64,000 nucleotides of DNA from Leptospira broomii serovar Hurstbridge str. 5399 (GTDB lineage: Bacteria; Spirochaetota; Leptospiria; Leptospirales; Leptospiraceae): assembly GCF_000243715.2 (NCBI RefSeq), contig NZ_AHMO02000008.1:1537001-1601000 (forward strand), read 5' to 3'. Within the stretch, counting starts at the first letter, position 1. Each line of letters begins with the position of its first letter. Under the pieces are notes generated by a model that saw nothing but the letters and a program-made list of their open reading frames with translations, was not told the DNA's origin and searched no databases. This document shows positions 60,001 to 64,000 of the stretch, piece by piece. The translations under genes were made by a program, and so were the position numbers.

Positions 60001-61046
60001 TCTTTAATTTCCTTCTCCGCAAACAATTTCGAGAGTAAAAGATATACCGATACGAACAGGATGCCGGATCCTAAAAGTATGTAGGATTTTACTAAAAGGG
60101 TCATTTTTAAGGAATAGTAGAAATCGGTTAAATATCCGATAATCGAGAGCAATCCGAGTACTAAAATAAACGTCAGCTTTTGTCTAAAGCCTATCAAAAT
60201 AAGCAAAACGGAAAAGGAAATTCCCGGAGCTTGAAGAGTCGATAGTAAAGTGATGCAAATTCCTGCGATAGTTAAGCTAGTAGCCGTTAGATGTTCTTTC
60301 GCGAAGATACGAAAGCAATCTTGTAGATAAGCGGCGAGAATAACGACTCCGATTACCCCTGAAATTCTCCAATCTGCATGAAGTAATTCCCCCCTACTTA
60401 CGGATAAGGAAGAAATGCCCGAAATACAAAATGCAAGAGCATATGCGGTCGGTAAAAAGAATCTTGGAATCAAAGGACTATAGGTTACGAGCATAGCTTC
60501 GAAACGGAAAAGTAAAATCAGCGATACTCCGGCCAACGCTAATAAAAAATGAATAGCAGTGATTATTTCATTATGATATAGCAAAGTTCCGGAAGCTGAA
60601 AAGAATAAGATAACCGAGATAAATTTTTGAATCCAAGTTCCGGATAGAAAATACAAAATCGTCTCTACAACTAAGACAGTGAGACTGATCGTATTCGTTT
60701 CAAGATGAGAAAATCCGATTCCGAGAAAGAACAGAATTTGACCTAGAAATCCCAAAGATACTAATAGCGGTTCGGATATTTTTTTATCTTTATCCAATAG
60801 AGGTATTGCGATAGAACCGAGTAGGACGATTCCTCCGAGATATTTAAGGCTGTCGGTGGTCTTAAGTATCTCGGCTAAAAATAAGAAGAGTAATATTAAT
60901 AAAGCGGCAAACCAGGATCCGATGATTACGACCAAATGAACGTACCAGGGAGCATTATCCCCTTTAGAGCGGGTAAAGAAAGAGTTTAAGGTTTCTTCTT
61001 GCTGTTGATTTAAGGCGAGTTTAATCGCAATTTCTTTTAAATTCAT
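59997..61046 (-). CDS. DUF4401 multi-helix membrane protein
   Basis: I chose the ATG at 61046 (MNLKEIAIKLAL), which overlaps the DUF2157 stop as ATGA; the frame runs on upstream inside DUF2157. The 349-residue product has about ten hydrophobic helices (LVVIIGSWFAALLILLFLFL, ILFFLGIGF, ISLTVLVVETILYFLSG) and a polar N terminus. The family is uncharacterised. It is one of three coupled genes encoding membrane proteins. Confidence 0.88.
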   Translation of the reverse strand: MNLKEIAIKLALNQQQEETLNSFFTRSKGDNAPWYVHLVVIIGSWFAALLILLFLFLAEILKTTDSLKYLGGIVLLGSIAIPLLDKDKKISEPLLVSLGFLGQILFFLGIGFSHLETNTISLTVLVVETILYFLSGTWIQKFISVILFFSASGTLLYHNEIITAIHFLLALAGVSLILLFRFEAMLVTYSPLIPRFFLPTAYALAFCISGISSLSVSRGELLHADWRISGVIGVVILAAYLQDCFRIFAKEHLTATSLTIAGICITLLSTLQAPGISFSVLLILIGFRQKLTFILVLGLLSIIGYLTDFYYSLKMTLLVKSYILLGSGILFVSVYLLLSKLFAEKEIKE

Positions 61047-62035
61047 CCCTTTCTTTCGTCCTGTCTCCATTCGTTCCTAACATTTATAAGATGTTTTGCG
61101 CTCCATGCGGTTACAGCGGTCAGTACGACTCCTCCGAAGAAAAACAGTAATATAAAATTATCCCAATCGAACTGTCTAATCATGATTGAAAATATGAGAA
61201 TGATTCCCGAAAGTAAAGCTATCGCGAGCATTCCTAAGCGCCGAATCATACGTCTATAAACGAAATAGATACCGACCGCAAAAAGAATCGACATACCTAT
61301 CATAATAAAATCGCCGATTCCTTTTTGATCTCTGAATATACTGAATATAGAACCCCATATCACGAAATAAAAGGCGATCACTCCGACTGCGTTCGGAAAC
61401 CAAGCAGCGGTTTCTTTCGGCTCGCTGCGATTTCTTGTTAATTCGTAAGCAGCGATAAACCCTAGATTTATCAATAATGCCAACGAGTACAGATAAGGAT
61501 TCTCCTCTCGGAACAATATTTGGTTTCCATAAAGTTGAATCGTCGAGTTTAGCAGTACAATCCAAAGAAGCCATAAAGAAGCTGAATTTCCGACCACTAC
61601 GAATCCTAAGCTAAGGACGGTCCAGCTGATCAGCAAATCCACGGAATTGGCTCCGGTTTGATAGATTTGTCCGTACACTGCGAGCAAAACGCCTGTAAGA
61701 ATTGCTGCAACGAATAAGAAAGCTTGATACGAATAATATTCTTTTTTTTGAAAGAGCGACGCGATGGAAACGACGGATAATGAACCGGCGATTAGCCCTA
61801 ATTTCGCAAACCTATCCATCCCCGCCCAGTTATAGGCAAAGAAGAAAATGACTCCCGAAGCAAATAGAGCCGAACCTAAGGCAAGAAATCCGATACGAGC
61901 AAATCTAATCCACTCCTCTAAGGTGGGCTCGGGTGAGATCAGGGATAAAAATTTTCTTCCGTCTTTTTCATTTAGATTTAAAAGCCGGATCGCTTCATAA
62001 GCTTCGCTTTTCTCAAAATTTTTCATAGGCACCAT
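61043..62035 (-). CDS. DUF2157 multi-helix membrane protein
   Basis: This 330-residue protein has a soluble N terminus (AIRLLNLNEKDGRKFLSLI) and then about ten hydrophobic helices (IGFLALGSALFASGVIFFFA, GLIAGSLSVVSIASLF). The family is DUF2157. It is the first gene of the three-gene unit DUF2157-DUF4401-GDYXXLXY. Two nearby ATGs (62035 and 62026) could start it. The function is unknown. Confidence 0.88.
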   Translation of the reverse strand: MVPMKNFEKSEAYEAIRLLNLNEKDGRKFLSLISPEPTLEEWIRFARIGFLALGSALFASGVIFFFAYNWAGMDRFAKLGLIAGSLSVVSIASLFQKKEYYSYQAFLFVAAILTGVLLAVYGQIYQTGANSVDLLISWTVLSLGFVVVGNSASLWLLWIVLLNSTIQLYGNQILFREENPYLYSLALLINLGFIAAYELTRNRSEPKETAAWFPNAVGVIAFYFVIWGSIFSIFRDQKGIGDFIMIGMSILFAVGIYFVYRRMIRRLGMLAIALLSGIILIFSIMIRQFDWDNFILLFFFGGVVLTAVTAWSAKHLINVRNEWRQDERKG

Positions 62036-62093
62036 TAGACTCGAATCGACTGAGGAGGAAGAGTTTACGTTTTAAAAAAGAAGTCGAGTACTT

Positions 62094-62133
62094 AAAGCAT
62101 CCAAATAAGTTAATTAGCTTACTTAAATGCTTT
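62094..62133 (-). terminator. Terminator-like inverted repeat after isocitrate dehydrogenase gene
   Basis: AAAGCAT at 62094-62100 pairs with ATGCTTT at 62127-62133, with a partly paired inner region (AAG/CTT) and AT-rich flanks. It lies 10 bases after the stop of the isocitrate dehydrogenase gene (minus strand) and before the DUF2157 gene. Confidence 0.5.
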
Positions 62134-62142
62134 TAATATTCC

Positions 62143-63609
62143 TTATTCGCCTTGTCCGAGAGAAAATGCACGCTTTCCTCCGAATTTATACAGGTTTTCG
62201 GTTTGGATGCTATCTAATCCCGCTTCCGAGATTTTTAAGAGAAGTTTTCCTATTTGTTCAGGTTGGATTTTTATAAAACCGTCTCCCATCTCAGAGTCCG
62301 GGGTATCGGGGTGTATAAATCTGCATCTCCAGTGATCGGTTAGAAAGGTCTCGGGTGCTCCGTTCGGATATACTTTTACGCCTCGATTAGTAATCATACG
62401 AAGTTTTAAATCTGAGGATAGGTTCGAAAGTTTCTTACCCAATTCATCGGGTGATCCAGATGACCAATCCAAGAAGATGTCCACACCGACCAACTCCTTC
62501 ATTATCGGGATTCTTTTGTACTCGGGAATATGAATGGCTTTTGCTTTCCCGAATGAAATCGGTTTAAATCTTTCCGGCAGATGACCTAGGTTTCCGATAA
62601 CTGCTTCAGAAAATTCTTTAGTACCCACTTTAATCCGGCTGACTCCTGCCTTGAAAATATCTCCGGTGTGAATTCCTTCTTCAATCGTCAGAAGCCATGC
62701 ATTTTGAATTTTTGCAGCGATATCCGGCTGACCTAAATGAACAAGCATCATAACTGCCGCGTTTAAGAGGCCGGACGGGTTGGCCATATTTTTTCCGGCG
62801 ATATCCGGAGCGGAACCGTGAATGGCTTCAAACATGGAGACAATCTGTCCTATATTCGCCGATCCCGCCATCCCGACGGATCCGGCCACCTGCGCAACGA
62901 TATCCGAAATAATATCTCCGTATAAATTTAACGTTACGACAACATCATAGACTTGCGGACGTTCCGCTAAGTGCGCGGCGCCGATATCGATGATTTCGGT
63001 ATTCGATTCTATATCCGGATAATCTTTCGTGATCTCTTTAAACACGTCATGAAAGAGACCGTCGGATTGTTTCATGATATTGTCTTTAACCATCGCGGTG
63101 ACTTTCTTTCTTCCGTATGCCTTTGCATATTCGAAAGCATAACGGATGATTTTCTCCGATCCCGGACGCGAGATCAATTTAAGACATTGTACTGTGTCGG
63201 TGGTTTGTTTATGTTCGATTCCGGTATAAAGATCCTCTTCATTTTCTCGAACAATCACTACGTCGAGAAGAGGATGTTTGGTGTCCACGTACGGATATAA
63301 AGAAACGCAAGGGCGAACGTTTGCAAAAAGACCGAGGGTAGTGCGGACAGTAACATTTAAACTTTTATAACCTCCGCCTTGGGGAGTCGTGATCGGGGCC
63401 TTTAAAAAAACTTTCGTTTCGCGGAGTATGTCCCAGGCAGAAGGTTCAATTCCGGCGCTATGTCCCTTCTTGTAGACTTGCTCTCCGATTTCTATAAAAA
63501 CCGGTTCGATCTTCGCTCCGGCTGCTTCCAAAATCCGAAGAGTCGCATCCATTATCTCCGGTCCGATTCCGTCTCCTTTCGCTACGGCAATTCTTTTTTT
63601 AGCGGTCAT
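62143..63609 (-). CDS. icd: Isocitrate dehydrogenase
   Basis: This 488-residue beta-decarboxylating dehydrogenase oxidises isocitrate to 2-oxoglutarate. The isocitrate-binding block is GGGYKSLNVTVRTTLGLFANVRP, followed by VIVRENEEDLYTGIEH, and the metal/NADP part LYGDIISDIVAQVAGSVGM and EAIHGSAPDIAGKN. The extra 130-residue C-terminal domain after the core (LVGVDIFLDWSSGSP onwards) matches the longer Thermus/Rickettsia-type enzymes, not E. coli Icd (416 residues). The coenzyme is not clear from this reading. GGGAGG stands before the ATG. Confidence 0.93.
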   Translation of the reverse strand: MTAKKRIAVAKGDGIGPEIMDATLRILEAAGAKIEPVFIEIGEQVYKKGHSAGIEPSAWDILRETKVFLKAPITTPQGGGYKSLNVTVRTTLGLFANVRPCVSLYPYVDTKHPLLDVVIVRENEEDLYTGIEHKQTTDTVQCLKLISRPGSEKIIRYAFEYAKAYGRKKVTAMVKDNIMKQSDGLFHDVFKEITKDYPDIESNTEIIDIGAAHLAERPQVYDVVVTLNLYGDIISDIVAQVAGSVGMAGSANIGQIVSMFEAIHGSAPDIAGKNMANPSGLLNAAVMMLVHLGQPDIAAKIQNAWLLTIEEGIHTGDIFKAGVSRIKVGTKEFSEAVIGNLGHLPERFKPISFGKAKAIHIPEYKRIPIMKELVGVDIFLDWSSGSPDELGKKLSNLSSDLKLRMITNRGVKVYPNGAPETFLTDHWRCRFIHPDTPDSEMGDGFIKIQPEQIGKLLLKISEAGLDSIQTENLYKFGGKRAFSLGQGE

Positions 63610-63862
63610 GCTAGCCCTCCCGGCTATACGCTCATTTGAATAGAACGTAAACGTTGGTCAATCCGGATTGCTAGTTAGCGATTCGAAGCGGGATGAAAGT
63701 ATTTTCTATTTTAGTGATAGAATGGGAACTGATTACCGATTGATTGGGTGTAGCCAAAACGGACCCGCGATTCAAAAACGATCGATCGGAATCTATATTA
63801 TTTGAATTTCTTAGTCTTTACTCCGGGAAAATTTCCGGACATGAATTGCTTGTACTAGAATA

Positions 63863-64000
63863 TTACCAGGCTCGAAATTCGACAAAATCACCGACTTCAA
63901 TCGATTCGCTGTTCGAGGGATGTAAAGCGATTCCATCCGAAAATAATCCGGCCCGAATATCCCCGCTCCCGTTAAATAGTTTGGGCGAAACGCCTGTTCT
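63863..64000 (-). CDS. Molybdopterin molybdenumtransferase MoeA-like, C-terminal end (partial)
   Basis: The last 45 residues of a frame that enters from beyond the window end: NGSGDIRAGLFSDGIALHPS and VGDFVEFRAW. This is the pattern of the MoeA domain IV end (Gly-Ser-Gly-Asp, then Asp-Gly and a closing beta strand). The stop is at 63863-63865. Identification rests on a short piece and is provisional. Confidence 0.6.
   Translation of the reverse strand, partial: RTGVSPKLFNGSGDIRAGLFSDGIALHPSNSESIEVGDFVEFRAW

Overview
The window looks like a chromosomal segment of a Leptospira species. The evidence is moderately AT-rich DNA, many spirochaete-style lipoproteins with relaxed lipoboxes (LSGC, LLGC, FGSC, LSSC, LLLDC), tight minus-strand and plus-strand operons joined by ATGA overlaps, and several families I associate with Leptospira: a B12-riboswitch lipoprotein/cobS locus, MuiA-like DUF4139 tandem genes and LtaS-like sulfatases. 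I cannot name the species. There is no prophage, insertion sequence, CRISPR array or rRNA; one tRNA-Ser is present. Two genes are cut by the window edges: a MutS-like ATPase at the left and a MoeA-like gene at the right.

Layout. 1-3266: membrane-anchored MutS-like ATPase and an LtaS-like sulfatase. 3277-9343 (minus): a YejBEF-type peptide ABC transporter (YejB, YejE, two separate ATPases) followed by an AsmA-like protein. 9441-14812: envelope genes (CrtC/AttH-like lipocalin, LpxL-like acyltransferase, second sulfatase, lipoprotein). 15147-21136: a complete assimilatory sulfate-to-sulfide operon (cysH of the iron-sulfur APS-reductase type, cysD, cysN, SUMT, siroheme synthase, siroheme-dependent sulfite/nitrite reductase), ending in a GC-rich multi-hairpin element. 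21254-35263: SMP-30-like propeller, LysM-M23 peptidase, CPBP protease, CLC channel, FadL-like porin, fatty-acid hydroxylase, two tandem DUF4139 proteins and a von Willebrand A protein.

35346-38701 (minus) is the most interesting locus. A well-formed cobalamin riboswitch precedes two lipoproteins, then cobS and a cobC-like phosphatase. This suggests that B12 capture at the surface and nucleotide-loop assembly are co-regulated. 38957-43948 holds a flavin amine oxidase and an unusual two-subunit type IIA topoisomerase that resembles phage T4/eukaryotic enzymes more than gyrase. 44174-52388 (plus) contains gltX, an RsbW-like kinase coupled to a DUF455 ferritin-like protein, an orphan MotB-like operon and an M14-type deacylase. 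52389-64000 contains a decayed AraC remnant, an aminotransferase, tRNA-Ser(GGA), a GMC oxidoreductase with its small subunit, a ferredoxin, a PAS histidine kinase overlapping its response regulator, the DUF2157-DUF4401-GDYXXLXY membrane operon, isocitrate dehydrogenase and the end of moeA.

All family assignments come from reading motifs; no database search was run. Start sites moved inward from the longest open frame are stated in each entry.
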